Positions 1-9,356 of a DNA stretch of 64,000 nt are shown here, in pieces (position 1 is the first letter of the stretch; each line of letters starts with the position of its first letter). A program made the position numbers and the translations under genes. A model generated the notes under the pieces. That model was not told the origin of the DNA, ran no database searches, and worked only from the letters and a program-made list of their open reading frames with translations. This DNA is from Leptolyngbyaceae cyanobacterium JSC-12 (GTDB lineage: Bacteria; Cyanobacteriota; Cyanobacteriia; Leptolyngbyales; Leptolyngbyaceae). The stretch spans positions 1,593,103 to 1,657,102 of the forward strand of contig CM001633.1 of the NCBI GenBank assembly GCA_000309945.1, given 5' to 3'.

Positions 1-834
1 CGAGCGGGGCAGGTGGATTTCACCGTTGATTTGGCACCGGACCAGAAAAAGGAATTGGACAGTGATGCCAATTTGCAAGCCGTGGCGCGTCCCTCGTTCA
101 ATGTGGGCTATCTAGCGCTAAATCCTGCGTACAAACCACTGGCAGATGTGCGGGTGCGACAGGCGATCGCCTACGCTATCAACCGTCCCGAAATTGTCAA
201 AGCCTTTTGGGGTGAGTTGGGGCAACACAACCCCCACTTTTTGCCAGATGCGATCAGTTGGGCAAACTCAACCAATTTACAACCCTATCCCTTTGATCCC
301 CAAAAAGCCAGGCAGTTATTGGCAGAAGCAGGATATGGCAATGGATTTGATTTAGAACTAATGTACATGCCCGTGTCTCGCCCTTATTTTCCTACACCAA
401 AACCGATCGCCGAAGCCTTCGCGGCTGATTTGAGTGCCATTGGTATTCGGGTGAAGCTGAACACTAAAGATTGGGCTGCCTACCTTGCTGATCGCCGCAA
501 GCCCCCTGGCTATCAAGCCTTCATGCTGGGCTGGACAGGTGATTATGGCGACCCCGACAGCTTCTACTATCCTCACTACGGGCCTGGCTCCACCGATGAT
601 ATTGGCAACTGGAAAAATGAGCGCGTGTTTCAACTATTAAACCAGGGACGAGCAACCCAAGACCAAGCAAGCCGTGCCAAGCTGTATGCCGAGATCGATG
701 AAATTCTTTACCAGGAAGTGCTACGGTTACCGATTGTGCATTCTCAACCGTTGCTAGCCCAACGAAAAACGATCACAGGCTGGCAAACCAGCCCCCTTGG
801 CTCAGAGCCATTCAAAGTCATCAGCAAGCAGTAG
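1..834 (+). CDS. ABC peptide transporter, substrate-binding protein (5'-truncated)
   Basis: The C-terminal 277 residues of a family 5 extracellular solute-binding protein (DppA/OppA type), which would bind oligopeptides or similar solutes outside the membrane and deliver them to an ABC permease. The frame is open to the window edge, so the GTG at 13 is not the true start; a full protein would be about 500-550 residues. Recognisable family features are the segment DVRVRQAIAYAINRPEIV near the start and a GYGNGFDLEL-like strand, followed by a GWTGDYGDPDSF-type motif. No permease or ATPase gene follows; the next gene is on the other strand. Confidence 0.85.
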   Translation, partial: RAGQVDFTVDLAPDQKKELDSDANLQAVARPSFNVGYLALNPAYKPLADVRVRQAIAYAINRPEIVKAFWGELGQHNPHFLPDAISWANSTNLQPYPFDPQKARQLLAEAGYGNGFDLELMYMPVSRPYFPTPKPIAEAFAADLSAIGIRVKLNTKDWAAYLADRRKPPGYQAFMLGWTGDYGDPDSFYYPHYGPGSTDDIGNWKNERVFQLLNQGRATQDQASRAKLYAEIDEILYQEVLRLPIVHSQPLLAQRKTITGWQTSPLGSEPFKVISKQ

Positions 835-893
835 CCAAAGCGTCCACCCAGCCTGGGTTCTTAGAAAAAAGACTGGGTTAGCGTAGATAAGGC

Positions 894-2084
894 TCAAATC
901 TCGTACTGATTTTCTGTAAACACTTTCATTGCCCGTGCCAGTTCGGCAGCTACTTCTGGGCGAGAAAACTCTGGCGGCGGCAACTCTCCCCGACGCAGCA
1001 TTTCGCGCACCTTCGTTCCCGACAGATGAACGCGCTCTTCCAGACTACTAGGACTGGTCTTGGTTGTTGCCATCTGCTTGGTTCGCAGGCAGTAAAAGGC
1101 GTGTTCAAACTTCAACGGCGTGATCCCCAATGCCTCTGGCTTAAACTCATCAAAAATGTACTGTGCATCATAAGTGCCGTAATAGTCGCCCACGCCCGCG
1201 TGGTCACGCCCGACGATGAAGTGGGTACAGCCATAGTTTTTCCGCACTAAGGCATGGAAGATAGCTTCTCGCGGTCCGGCATAGCGCATAGCAGCCGGAT
1301 TAATCGCCAGAATCACCCGATCCTGTGGGAAGTAGTGACGCAGCATGATCTCATAGCAGGTCATTCGCACATCCGCCGGAATGTCATCTTCCTTTGTTGC
1401 ACCAACTAAAGGATGCAGAAATAATCCATCGACAATTTCTAGCGCACACTTAATGATGTACTCGTGGGCACGGTGAATAGGGTTGCGCGTTTGGAAACCA
1501 ACTACCGTTTTCCAACTCTTCTCACGGAACAATGCCCGTGATTCAGCCGGATCAATCTGGTAGGTGGGAAATTTCGGGTGGGCATCCCGTTGCAAGAGCC
1601 AAACTGGACCGGCAAGATAAACCGATCCTTGCCGATAAACGACCGCAACTCCAGGATGTTTTTCCTCATTAGTGCGATAGACGTGCAGCGCCTCGTGAAT
1701 CTTGTCATACTGATATTTCTGAGTTAGCTGCAGTACTCCTATAAAGCGACCTTTTGCATCGTCTAACCGAACTAAAGTGCCTTCTTTGAGTGGTTCGGCA
1801 AGCTCTTCATTGACGGGCAGAGTGATGGGAATTGACCAGGGTAAACCATTGCTCAAATGCATCTCGTTCACAACAGAGTTGTAGTCTGCTTGCTCCATGA
1901 AACCCGTCAACGGACTGAATCCGCCGATCGCAATCAGTTCCAAATCCGAAACAGCCCGCTCATCTAGTTGCACAATCGGCAAGTAATCCGCTTTGTCCAA
2001 AAACTCTTGTTTTTGATCAGGAGTGGCGATGCGATTAATCAACTGCCCACCGTGCGGAGCAATGCTGTCTTGAAGGAGACTCAT
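894..2084 (-). CDS. sat: Sulfate adenylyltransferase (ATP sulfurylase)
   Basis: Catalyses ATP + sulfate to adenylylsulfate + PPi, the first step of assimilatory sulfate reduction, in the cytosol. Family motifs are visible: [13 protein letters not shown] (nucleotide-binding QxRNPxHxxHE) and [12 protein letters not shown]. The start chosen is the ATG at 2084 ([13 protein letters not shown]), giving 396 residues, the usual length for cyanobacterial Sat. The open frame runs upstream to 2192, but that extension overlaps the next small gene and does not look like Sat. The upstream bases are AT-rich with no strong Shine-Dalgarno. Confidence 0.96.
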   Translation of the reverse strand: MSLLQDSIAPHGGQLINRIATPDQKQEFLDKADYLPIVQLDERAVSDLELIAIGGFSPLTGFMEQADYNSVVNEMHLSNGLPWSIPITLPVNEELAEPLKEGTLVRLDDAKGRFIGVLQLTQKYQYDKIHEALHVYRTNEEKHPGVAVVYRQGSVYLAGPVWLLQRDAHPKFPTYQIDPAESRALFREKSWKTVVGFQTRNPIHRAHEYIIKCALEIVDGLFLHPLVGATKEDDIPADVRMTCYEIMLRHYFPQDRVILAINPAAMRYAGPREAIFHALVRKNYGCTHFIVGRDHAGVGDYYGTYDAQYIFDEFKPEALGITPLKFEHAFYCLRTKQMATTKTSPSSLEERVHLSGTKVREMLRRGELPPPEFSRPEVAAELARAMKVFTENQYEI

Positions 2085-2148
2085 AATAAAAAAACAAATA
2101 TGAAGGACAACAAACGAGTATGGGCAACCGTCGAAATTGTAGGCTCGA

Positions 2149-2307
2149 TTAGCGGCGGCGACTACTGGAACGATTGGCGCGGGCATCTTCATCTCGACGA
2201 CGGCGATCGCGCCATTCTGCTGCAGTCAGGTAAGCAACCCCACCGCTTACAATCACCATTAATCCAAAAGCAAGCAGAATTAAAATGCTATACGGAGAAA
2301 TTTCCAC
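2149..2307 (-). CDS. Small single-pass membrane protein (52 aa)
   Basis: A GTG-started frame of 52 residues: a hydrophobic segment (about residues 6-28, [20 protein letters not shown]), then an Arg-rich acidic tail containing [11 protein letters not shown]. The single membrane helix followed by a charged tail is typical of small cyanobacterial thylakoid or plasma-membrane subunits, but I do not recognise the family. It lies between petN and sat on the same strand, 64 bases upstream of the sat start. The protein-like hydrophobicity pattern argues it is real; the start codon is less certain. Confidence 0.6.
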   Translation of the reverse strand: MEISPYSILILLAFGLMVIVSGGVAYLTAAEWRDRRRRDEDARANRSSSRRR

Positions 2308-2402
2308 AGCGCTCTAAAGCATGAACGGTTGAAACAATTCGGATAGGTTGCGATCACTAACGTTCAGGTCGCAACCTCCAATATGCATACACAGCTTGGT
2401 CA

Positions 2403-2492
2403 TTAGAAGCCGTTGCGTGCCCAAACGACCAATGAAATGGAAAAAGTAAAAACAACCAGTAAGCCAACCCAGCCCAAGCTCAAAATATCCAT
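2403..2492 (-). CDS. petN: Cytochrome b6f complex subunit VIII (PetN)
   Basis: A 29-residue protein beginning [15 protein letters not shown] and ending VVWARNGF, matching the PetN family over its full length (family form MDIL-LGW----VFT-S---VVW-RNG). PetN is a single-helix subunit needed for assembly and stability of the thylakoid cytochrome b6f complex, which passes electrons from plastoquinol to plastocyanin or cytochrome c6. It is too short for routine ORF calling. It sits 95 bases upstream of the 52-residue membrane-protein gene on the same strand. Confidence 0.95.
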   Translation of the reverse strand: MDILSLGWVGLLVVFTFSISLVVWARNGF

Positions 2493-2544
2493 AGCAGCCT
2501 GTAAACGCTCATTTCAAAACAACTTCAAGAAAGATCATAGTTCA

Positions 2545-2672
2545 AAGTGGGGACTGGATGGCGAGAAATGGGGAATAGGAAATGGGGAGTAGGAAATCGG
2601 AAAAGGCTTTGCCGTAAGCCTAGTTGGAGTTGCGAAGCGTCTCTCCCTTCTGCCTCCTGCCTTCTGCCCTAC
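2545..2672. repeat. G/A-rich filler repeat
   Basis: Low-complexity DNA made of variations on GGGAATAGGAAATGGGGAGTAGG, ending in a C/T-rich stretch (CTGCCTCCTGCCTTCTGCCC) that is roughly its reverse complement. Similar sequence recurs inside lysC (about 4605-4755) and inside the NurA gene (about 50314-50430). It lies between petN and rnpB and presumably contains the petN promoter on the minus strand. Confidence 0.6.
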
Positions 2673-2682
2673 AATAGCTCTT

Positions 2683-3120
2683 GGGAAGAGTAAGCGAGAT
2701 GGTTGCGGGCTGCTAACCCCAGTCCGAGGAAAGTCCGGGCTTCCGAAAGACCAAACTTGCTGGCTAATCACCAGTGCGAGCGATCGCGAGGATAGTGCCA
2801 CAGAAACATACCGCCCTCAGCACTGCAGATTTTGGATTGAGGATTTGAGATTCAACCATGAATCTCAAAATTCAACAATCAACAATCCCTGAGGGTAAGG
2901 GTGCAAAGGTGCGGTAAGAGCGCACCAGCAGCATCGAGAGGTGCTGGCTCGGTAAACCCCGGTTGGAAGCAAGGCAGAAGGAGCAACGGTTGGTCTTTTA
3001 CCAGCTCCAGTAGGAGGCAACTCCTGCGAGTCCGCTAGAGGTGTCTGGCAACAGCCATCCCAGACAGATAACCATCCCCCAATTGGGAGAACAGAACCCG
3101 GCTTATGTCTTGCTCTTCCC
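2683..3120 (+). ncRNA. rnpB: RNase P RNA (catalytic subunit)
   Basis: Ribozyme that removes 5' leaders from pre-tRNA. Diagnostic segments are CCGAGGAAAGTCCGGGCTTC near the 5' end, CCACAGAAACATACCGCC, GGTAAACCCCGG in the middle, and ACAGAACCCGGCTTA near the 3' end. The ends pair (GGGAAGAG at 2683 with CTCTTCCC at 3113-3120), which sets the boundaries. Between about 2828 and 2890 there is an AT-rich insertion with an 11-bp perfect stem (TTTGAGATTCA / TGAATCTCAAA), where cyanobacterial rnpB genes vary in the P12 helix. Confidence 0.96.
2828..2890 (+). repeat. AT-rich hairpin insertion in rnpB (P12 region)
   Basis: GATTTGAGATTCA and TGAATCTCAAA form a perfect 11-bp stem with a 4-base loop, flanked by TTGAGGAT and CAACAATC. 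Its base composition differs from the surrounding GC-rich ribozyme. It lies where other cyanobacteria carry variable repeats in helix P12, so it probably only extends that helix. Confidence 0.6.
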
Positions 3121-3335
3121 CTAACCCAATTGATTTGGCTTGAATCGACTCAACAGAAGTCTCGTTTCAACTAGCCTGGATTACACCGTTTGATGAGACT
3201 TATACCGAACGAATTGTTGCTATTTCCTGAGTGAAATGTTTGAGTCTCGTGAGTTACGGTTTAATGAATACTGACATGAAGTCCTCTAAGTTGCCTGGGA
3301 TTTGATGTTCCTGTGTTAGTGGGTGAGAAAGGGTC

Positions 3336-5252
3336 ATGGCATTAGTTGTTCAGAAGTATGGGGGAACCTCCGTTGGTACAGTTGAGCGCATCCAGGCGGT
3401 TGCTCAACGGGTCAAACGCACGGTTGATGCAGGTAATTCGGTGGTAGTAGTGGTCTCAGCAATGGGTAAGACCACTGATGGCTTGGTGAAGTTAGCCAGC
3501 GAGATCTCAACCAATCCCAGCCGCCGTGAGATGGATATGCTGCTCTCAACGGGTGAACAAGTTTCTATTGCACTATTAAGCATGGCACTGCAAGAACTGG
3601 CACAGCCCGCCATTTCCCTGACCGGAGCGCAAGTTGGGATTGTGACGGAAGCTGAACATAGTCGTGCTCGGATCTTACGCATTGAAACTGATCGCCTGAA
3701 TCGACACTTGCAGGAAGGCAAAGTGGTGGTGGTTGCTGGTTTTCAGGGCATCAGCAGCACCCATGATCTGGAAATTACGACACTGGGACGGGGTGGCTCC
3801 GATACTTCAGCCGTGGCGCTTGCGGCGGCACTCCGGGCAGATTATTGCGAGATTTACACGGATGTTCCTGGCATTCTTACAACTGACCCTCGAATTGTAC
3901 CGGATGCCCGGTTGATGGCTGAAATTACCTCTGATGAAATGCTGGAGTTGGCTAGTCTGGGGGCAAAGGTGCTGCATCCCCGTGCCGTGGAGATTGCCCG
4001 AAACTTCGGTGTCCCCCTGGTGGTTCGCTCTAGTTGGTCGGAGGAGCCAGGTACCTGGGTAATTTCGGCAACGCCAAAGCCGCGATCGCTGGAAGGCTTG
4101 GAACTCAGTCGGGCAGTAGATGCCGTTGAATTTGATACTGATCAGGCAAAGGTGTCCTTGTTGCGCGTACCAGACCAACCCGGTGTTGCTGCACGTTTAT
4201 TTGGTGAAATTGCCACTCAAGATTTGAATGTGGATCTGATTATTCAATCCATTCATGAAGGCAACACGAATGACATCGCTTTTACAGTCATTAAAGACTC
4301 ATTGAAGCAGGCTGAAGCAGTTGCAAATGCAATCATCCCAGCGTTATGCGGCGGCATCGCAACCAGCGGTGCTGAAGTGATGGTTGAGCAGAAAATTGCT
4401 AAAGTCTCGATCTCGGGTGCTGGAATGATTGGTCGTCCGGGAGTGGCTGCCCAGATGTTTTCGACTCTTGCAGCGGCAGGCATTAACATTCAAATGATTT
4501 CCACCTCTGAAGTGAAAGTCAGTTGTGTGGTAGATGCAGCAGATTGTGATAAAGCGATCGCAGCATTGTGTGAAGCGTTTGAATTAAAGAGTTCTCCAGT
4601 TGGGCAATCAGGAGGCAGAATTCAGGAGGCAGATCAGAAGTCAGAAACCCGGAGGCAGGAGGCAAAAGAGATCAATCAGGGTATTGGGTATCGGACATCG
4701 GGGATAGATTCACCCCAACCCTCAACCTCTCTCCTGTCCCCTCTCCCTCCCGTTCGTGGCGTTGCCCTGGATTTGAAGCAAGCTCGTCTGGCAATTCGGC
4801 ACATTCCTGATAAACCAGGGATGGCGGCGAGGGTGTTTCAGCTTTTAGCATCCCGGAATATTAGCGTAGATATGATCATTCAGTCGCAGCGTTGCCGGGT
4901 GGTGAATGGTATAACCACACGAGATATTGCATTCACTGTGGCGCAGATGGATGCAGAAGCAGCTCGTCAGACATTACAACAAGCAGTTCCAGAACTGGGT
5001 TGTGGCGAAATCGTGGTTGATCCGGCGATCGCAAAAGTCAGTATTGTCGGTGCCGGAATGGTGAATCAGCCAGGGGTCGCTGCTCGTATGTTTGCAGCAC
5101 TGGCTCAGGAAAAAATTAACATTCAAATGATTGCAACCTCAGAAATTAAAATCAGTTGCGTAGTGGCTGAAGAAGACGGAGCGCGGGCACTTCAGATAAT
5201 TCATACTGCCTTTGAGCTATCTGGTAACGAAAAGATTCAAGTCCCTGCTTAA
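3336..5252 (+). CDS. lysC: Aspartate kinase with four ACT domains
   Basis: Phosphorylates aspartate, the committed step to Lys, Thr, Met and Ile. The kinase domain fills about residues 1-245, with the N-terminal motif [11 protein letters not shown] and the [17 protein letters not shown] motif (here [21 protein letters not shown]). Two pairs of ACT domains follow (about 265-420 and 480-630), with repeated [14 protein letters not shown] / [14 protein letters not shown] signatures; these bind feedback amino acids. The protein is 638 residues, longer than the usual ~600, because of a low-complexity insertion (about residues 423-473) between the two ACT pairs. ATG at 3336 follows AAAGGG. Confidence 0.96.
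   Translation: MALVVQKYGGTSVGTVERIQAVAQRVKRTVDAGNSVVVVVSAMGKTTDGLVKLASEISTNPSRREMDMLLSTGEQVSIALLSMALQELAQPAISLTGAQVGIVTEAEHSRARILRIETDRLNRHLQEGKVVVVAGFQGISSTHDLEITTLGRGGSDTSAVALAAALRADYCEIYTDVPGILTTDPRIVPDARLMAEITSDEMLELASLGAKVLHPRAVEIARNFGVPLVVRSSWSEEPGTWVISATPKPRSLEGLELSRAVDAVEFDTDQAKVSLLRVPDQPGVAARLFGEIATQDLNVDLIIQSIHEGNTNDIAFTVIKDSLKQAEAVANAIIPALCGGIATSGAEVMVEQKIAKVSISGAGMIGRPGVAAQMFSTLAAAGINIQMISTSEVKVSCVVDAADCDKAIAALCEAFELKSSPVGQSGGRIQEADQKSETRRQEAKEINQGIGYRTSGIDSPQPSTSLLSPLPPVRGVALDLKQARLAIRHIPDKPGMAARVFQLLASRNISVDMIIQSQRCRVVNGITTRDIAFTVAQMDAEAARQTLQQAVPELGCGEIVVDPAIAKVSIVGAGMVNQPGVAARMFAALAQEKINIQMIATSEIKISCVVAEEDGARALQIIHTAFELSGNEKIQVPA
4605..4755 (+). repeat. In-frame filler repeat inside lysC
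   Basis: DNA of the type CAGGAGGCAGA...GGAGGCAGGAGGC followed by CAACCCTCAACCTCTCTCC, resembling the filler upstream of rnpB. It is translated as a hydrophilic linker ([19 protein letters not shown] and onward) between ACT pair 1 and ACT pair 2, and the frame is preserved. Homologues usually have a short linker at this position. Confidence 0.65.
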
Positions 5253-5343
5253 TTCCGCTCCTGTTTTGTGGAATTCTGATACCAGGGTGGTCATCATCCT
5301 ATGCTTTTTCATTTTCATATATTTTTTTTATTTGCCTGAATCA

Positions 5344-6363
5344 ATGTTCAATAACGAGTCGAATGCGAACGATCAGTCTGGTGCTCAAGATAAACTTCCA
5401 TCTTTAGCCAAACTTTGGGGAAAGCGCTACGTTCAAAGCTTAATCAGTTACTCTCATTTATTGAGCAATCGCGATCGCAATCGCTTTAGTGAAGTATCCT
5501 CACTGGATGGTCGTGCCCAAACTGCCAAAAAGCTCTCCGACTCGCTTAAATTTGCTAGTGCTCAAGCCTGGAGCAAAACAGAATCATTGTTGAGTGCAGA
5601 AGTACAGCGCCACGGCATTAATCCCCGATTGATCGACCCGTGGCATATTGCCCGTAACTCCCATCAATTATTTGAAAAAGTTCTAGAGGTTTATCATCAG
5701 GGGCATGCTCCTCAAAGTTTAGCAACTGTCATTGGTCCAGCCTGCGGTCGGGTGCGTGCTGAAATTGCAGCAAATGATCCCCGAATTTTGGGATTTATGA
5801 GTATGCAAATTCACTACACCGGGCAAAAATTATTAGAATCCCTCTCTCAGGCAGAACGGGTTTTAATCGAAGACTACTTTAAGGTGCTGGATGATCATCT
5901 TTACATGCCCTTACAGCGAGCTTATGAAGCAGCAGCATCCCATAGTGCTCAGTCCCAATCTCTTGTTGCAGTACAAGCACTCTTGCCACAAAGTAGCAGC
6001 ATTGCCCAAGATATTTGCCAGTATGTAATTCAAAAATTTGGTAGCTATGCTTCTCTTAGTGGTGTATTGGCAGATGAAACCGTATTGATATCGAGCATTC
6101 GAGATGCTGAAATGTTTCAGATTTATTTATGTGTTTGCACGTTAGAGAATAGTTTAGCCGCCTTTCAGGAAGAACTTTTTCCCTTGTGTTTGATGCTCTA
6201 TCCACCGCTGAAAGTTGAATGGTGGCTGGTGCGATCGCTAGTAGAGCAGTTAGCCGAGCAACTCAGACTACGATTAAGCACTCAACCTCAACACATAAAC
6301 TGTTTCCGTCCCTATCTTTCAGCCATGCAAGAGTTATTCTCAGCCGAAGTTATTGGTGCTTAG
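5344..6363 (+). CDS. Conserved cyanobacterial hypothetical protein (339 aa)
   Basis: A mostly helical soluble protein with no signal peptide or membrane segment. I do not recognise a functional family. The start chosen is the ATG at 5344 (MFNNESNAND); the frame is open back to 5212 but that overlaps the end of lysC. It contains the segment RNSHQLFEKVLEVYHQGHAPQS and a leucine-rich C-terminal half. It follows lysC by about 90 bases on the same strand; that spacer has a T-rich run, so it may be separately transcribed. Confidence 0.7.
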   Translation: MFNNESNANDQSGAQDKLPSLAKLWGKRYVQSLISYSHLLSNRDRNRFSEVSSLDGRAQTAKKLSDSLKFASAQAWSKTESLLSAEVQRHGINPRLIDPWHIARNSHQLFEKVLEVYHQGHAPQSLATVIGPACGRVRAEIAANDPRILGFMSMQIHYTGQKLLESLSQAERVLIEDYFKVLDDHLYMPLQRAYEAAASHSAQSQSLVAVQALLPQSSSIAQDICQYVIQKFGSYASLSGVLADETVLISSIRDAEMFQIYLCVCTLENSLAAFQEELFPLCLMLYPPLKVEWWLVRSLVEQLAEQLRLRLSTQPQHINCFRPYLSAMQELFSAEVIGA

Positions 6364-6754
6364 GGCTGGTGAGTAAGGTCAAGATTGCTTTTTTACCTTC
6401 TTCGAGATTATGTATACCCAGGATATTTACCAGAGGTGGAACAACTGATTAACAGATATGTCGGTTAACGGCAATGGTATCCGAGATCGGCATGGGTGCT
6501 TCAGATTAGTCGAACCACTGTCGGTTATGGAGCGTATAAACGGCATATTGACCCAGCCTTTCATATCCTTGATAAGGTAAATGCTTAAGCGGTCGAGCGC
6601 AAGCGTTGGACCTTACACACTAGAATTAAGCGCCTGGCTTGCAATGGGAACCTCCAGATCGTGCCATTGCCCGGTTTTCGCAGGCAAGAGATGGAAATTG
6701 CAGTCTGGCGCTTCAGGCGATAGGGTTAGACAGAGGAAGACCGTGGAGTGGAAC
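6364..6754. other. Intergenic stretch, no gene seen
   Basis: 391 bases with short open frames that look random. I see no tRNA, strong terminator or cobalamin riboswitch (no conserved B12-box) ahead of the corrin reductase gene that follows. Confidence 0.5.
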
Positions 6755-7519
6755 ATGACCAATCGCAAGCGCGTGCTAATCCTGGGTGGAACTGGGGATG
6801 CAACAGCACTAGCGGCTCGCATTGCCAAAATTCCTGGAGTGGAAGTCATCACGTCGCTGGCAGGTCGCACTCGTCAGCCTGTTATGCCGTCTGAAAATAC
6901 CCGGATTGGTGGGTTTGGTGGCGTGGCAGGACTCATAGAGTATTTACGCAAACAACAGATTGATGGGCTGATTGATGCCACTCATCCATTTGCGGCTCAA
7001 ATTTCGTTCAATGCGGCTGATGCTGCTACAAAGATAGGCATTCCTCACTTAATGCTGATTCGTCCAGCATGGAAACGCACAGCGGGCGATCGCTGGATTG
7101 AAGTGGACAGCTATGCAGCAGCGGCAACGGTATTACCAGGACTTGCCCAGCGCATTTTTCTGACGATTGGACGGCAAGAACTGGCTGCCTTTGCTCACCT
7201 GCAAGATCTCTGGTTCCTGATGCGAATGATTGATCCACCCCTGCTGAATGCGGCTGTCCCCCCCGGAAAGCTCCTCCTGGAACAGGGACCGTTTTCATTG
7301 GATGAGGAGCGATCGCTGTTGCAACGGTACGAGATTGGGGCGATCGTCAGCAAAAATAGCGGCGGGGATGCCACCTATGCCAAAATCATTGCCGCACGAG
7401 AGCTAGGAATTCCAGTTGTGATGATACAACGTCCACCCATTCCACCAGGAGATATGGTTGCAGATATAGAGAGTGCCCTAGTATGGCTTAAAAAAAGATT
7501 GTTGCAACTAGACGAATAA
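6755..7519 (+). CDS. cobK: Cobalt-precorrin-6A reductase
   Basis: NAD(P)H-dependent reduction of (cobalt-)precorrin-6A in cobalamin biosynthesis. The N-terminus RVLILGGTGDATALAA is the family dinucleotide-binding motif; the segments GLIDATHPFAAQIS and GAIVSKNSGGDATYAKI are also characteristic of CobK/CbiJ. The ATG at 6755 gives 254 residues, the normal length; the frame continues upstream but without similarity. It stands alone rather than in a cobalamin operon. Confidence 0.93.
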   Translation: MTNRKRVLILGGTGDATALAARIAKIPGVEVITSLAGRTRQPVMPSENTRIGGFGGVAGLIEYLRKQQIDGLIDATHPFAAQISFNAADAATKIGIPHLMLIRPAWKRTAGDRWIEVDSYAAAATVLPGLAQRIFLTIGRQELAAFAHLQDLWFLMRMIDPPLLNAAVPPGKLLLEQGPFSLDEERSLLQRYEIGAIVSKNSGGDATYAKIIAARELGIPVVMIQRPPIPPGDMVADIESALVWLKKRLLQLDE

Positions 7520-7668
7520 CCAGCTAGCGTTCCTAGTTTTGCTGCGATCAGTTGCTTCTATGGCAACCGACTACGCCATTTTTTCGGGTCTTGAGACCAA
7601 TGAAAAACAGGGAACCAGTACAGACTGCGTCAAACGGCAATACATTGGTAATCTCGGGAAGAAAAAAA

Positions 7669-7817
7669 TGGCATCGTCGCAGTCACAGCCTATGGCTTTT
7701 GTTGATGGGATGATTTTGCCATTGACCTTTGAACATTACAAACTAAGAGAACGGCTCAAGGATAAAGCGCAATCTCTCATACTATTTGCAACGCTACATC
7801 AGGAACTTTTACTTTAG
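7669..7817 (+). CDS. Possible short ORF (49 aa), doubtful
   Basis: Reads MASSQSQPMAFVDGMILPL and ends in a hydrophobic SLILFATLHQELLL tail, stopping 10 bases before the tRNA gene on the other strand. The open frame extends upstream to 7539. I see no ribosome-binding site or family resemblance; it fills a 308-base spacer between cobK and the tRNA and may be chance. Confidence 0.2.
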
Positions 7818-7827
7818 CTGACTTAAA

Positions 7828-7900
<73 letters not shown>

Positions 7901-8084
7901 TAGGGAGCATTTTTGACGCTTAACTAATGTAACAAACCAGTGCGACTCTATGCAATAGATTTTTTGGAAATGCTGGAACCAGCCAGAAGACATCCCAGAC
8001 AAAGTGAAGAACAATTCCTTACGGCACAATAGGGATTGAGCATAACAGCTACAACTCTTCTCTTTCATTCCTCCGGAACGTTTT

Positions 8085-8891
8085 ATGGATTGGCAAGAAC
8101 TTTACGGAAATTGGGTTTTAGTTCCTGATCGCCCTACGGCGGTGATTCATTTTCTGGGAGGAGCTTTTGTGGCAACTGCCCCTCAAGTTACGTATCGCCG
8201 TTTATTGGAGCGCCTAGCACTTGAGGGTTATGCAATTGTGGCAACACCTTTTGTGAACACATTTGACCACAGCGCGATCGCTCAGGTTGTGTACCGCAAC
8301 TTCAACCGTGCCCTGGAAACCTTGTTTGAAACTCAGCTCCGCCGCCGCTATTTGCCGATTTATGGTATCGGGCACAGTATGGGTTGCAAGCTGCATCTTT
8401 TAATTGGCAGTCAATTTGAGGTGGAGCGAGCAGGCAATATTCTGATTTCCTTTAATAACTACGCTGCACGGGATGCAGTACCGCTTGTGGAACAAGTTTC
8501 TTCAGTGTTTTCGCAGGTTTCATCCTTATTTTCGAGCGTGACGCCAGCTTTTGAGGTGGAATTTACCCCTTCTCCACTTGAAACGACTCAAATGATTTCC
8601 AGAAACTATCAGGTGCAGCGGAATTTGCTAATCAAGTTCACTAATGACACGATTGACCAAACCAGTGGATTAGCAGATGTGTTGCGCAATCGATTCCCAG
8701 GCATGGTTGTTACGCAAACTCTGTCAGGAACCCATCTCACACCGTTAGGACCAGATATGAAGTGGCAGGTTGGAGATTCGTTTGCTCCGTGGGATGCGAT
8801 CGCTCAATGGATGCGCCAAGAAGTATACCGAGATCTTCACCAACTAGAGCGCAATATCTTGCGTTGGCTGAATCCGTTAACCAACCATTAA
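8085..8891 (+). CDS. DUF1350 family protein (alpha/beta-hydrolase fold)
   Basis: A 268-residue protein of the plant and cyanobacterial DUF1350 family, function unknown. The N-terminus reads MDWQELYGNWVLVPDRP, followed by the family signature HFLGGAFVATAPQVTYRRLLE; a GHSMGC motif at about residue 97 is the place of the nucleophile in alpha/beta hydrolases, and a THLTPLG segment near the C-terminus could supply the histidine. No signal peptide. GGAACG lies just before the ATG. Confidence 0.88.
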   Translation: MDWQELYGNWVLVPDRPTAVIHFLGGAFVATAPQVTYRRLLERLALEGYAIVATPFVNTFDHSAIAQVVYRNFNRALETLFETQLRRRYLPIYGIGHSMGCKLHLLIGSQFEVERAGNILISFNNYAARDAVPLVEQVSSVFSQVSSLFSSVTPAFEVEFTPSPLETTQMISRNYQVQRNLLIKFTNDTIDQTSGLADVLRNRFPGMVVTQTLSGTHLTPLGPDMKWQVGDSFAPWDAIAQWMRQEVYRDLHQLERNILRWLNPLTNH

Positions 8892-9117
8892 TCTTTCAAT
8901 GGCTAAATCACCAGTCTGGTGAAATCCTCTCTTGACGTTGTCTCCTGAATTCAGCAGAGAAAGCGTGTAGGAGTAGAGTATAGATTTGCTTGAATCAGCC
9001 AACAAGGCGATTCGCGATCGTCCCCATAGACCGTATCCTAGTGAGCAACTTAATTGTTCTCTATAATACTGTTTACCCCAACTTAATCTGCGACATCCGT
9101 TCCTGGCAGGATTAGTT

Positions 9118-9300
9118 ATGATGCGATACTTTAACGTTGCCATTCTCGGTCTTTCCCTTTTCACCTTGACCTGTATTCTCTGCGGGGTAACAGGAGTTTT
9201 ATTGCAACTTAGCCCTCTACTAGGATTTGCGTTTTTAATTTTTGGAGCACTAGGAGTTGTGCTAACCGTAGATATCCTGCAAGCAACTCTTTTTGGGTAA
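9118..9300 (+). CDS. Small membrane protein (60 aa)
   Basis: Two hydrophobic stretches (about residues 7-29 and 32-54) separated by LQLSP make this a probable two-helix membrane protein. An AGGA sequence lies 6 bases ahead of the first of two adjacent ATG codons. Family not recognised. Just downstream is a perfect hairpin (9320-9340) ahead of the next gene. Confidence 0.55.
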   Translation: MMRYFNVAILGLSLFTLTCILCGVTGVLLQLSPLLGFAFLIFGALGVVLTVDILQATLFG

Positions 9301-9319
9301 CCGTTTTCCCGCTTATGTT

Positions 9320-9340
9320 AAGATTGGCGAGTCCAATCTT
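9320..9340. promoter_or_regulatory. Perfect inverted repeat, candidate operator or terminator
   Basis: AAGATTGG-CGAGT-CCAATCTT: 8-bp perfect arms with a 5-base loop, 16 bases before the start of a predicted DNA-binding protein. No T-run follows, so it is not a standard intrinsic terminator; an operator, perhaps for the protein downstream, is an equally good reading. Confidence 0.45.
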
Positions 9341-9356
9341 GATATTGTGTAAGTCT

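Noticed and set aside
2535..2801. 88-codon minus-strand frame across the start of rnpB
   Set aside because: It overlaps filler repeat and the ribozyme; no family resemblance.
6364..6754. Possible cobalamin riboswitch upstream of cobK
   Set aside because: I looked for the conserved B12-box and found nothing like it.
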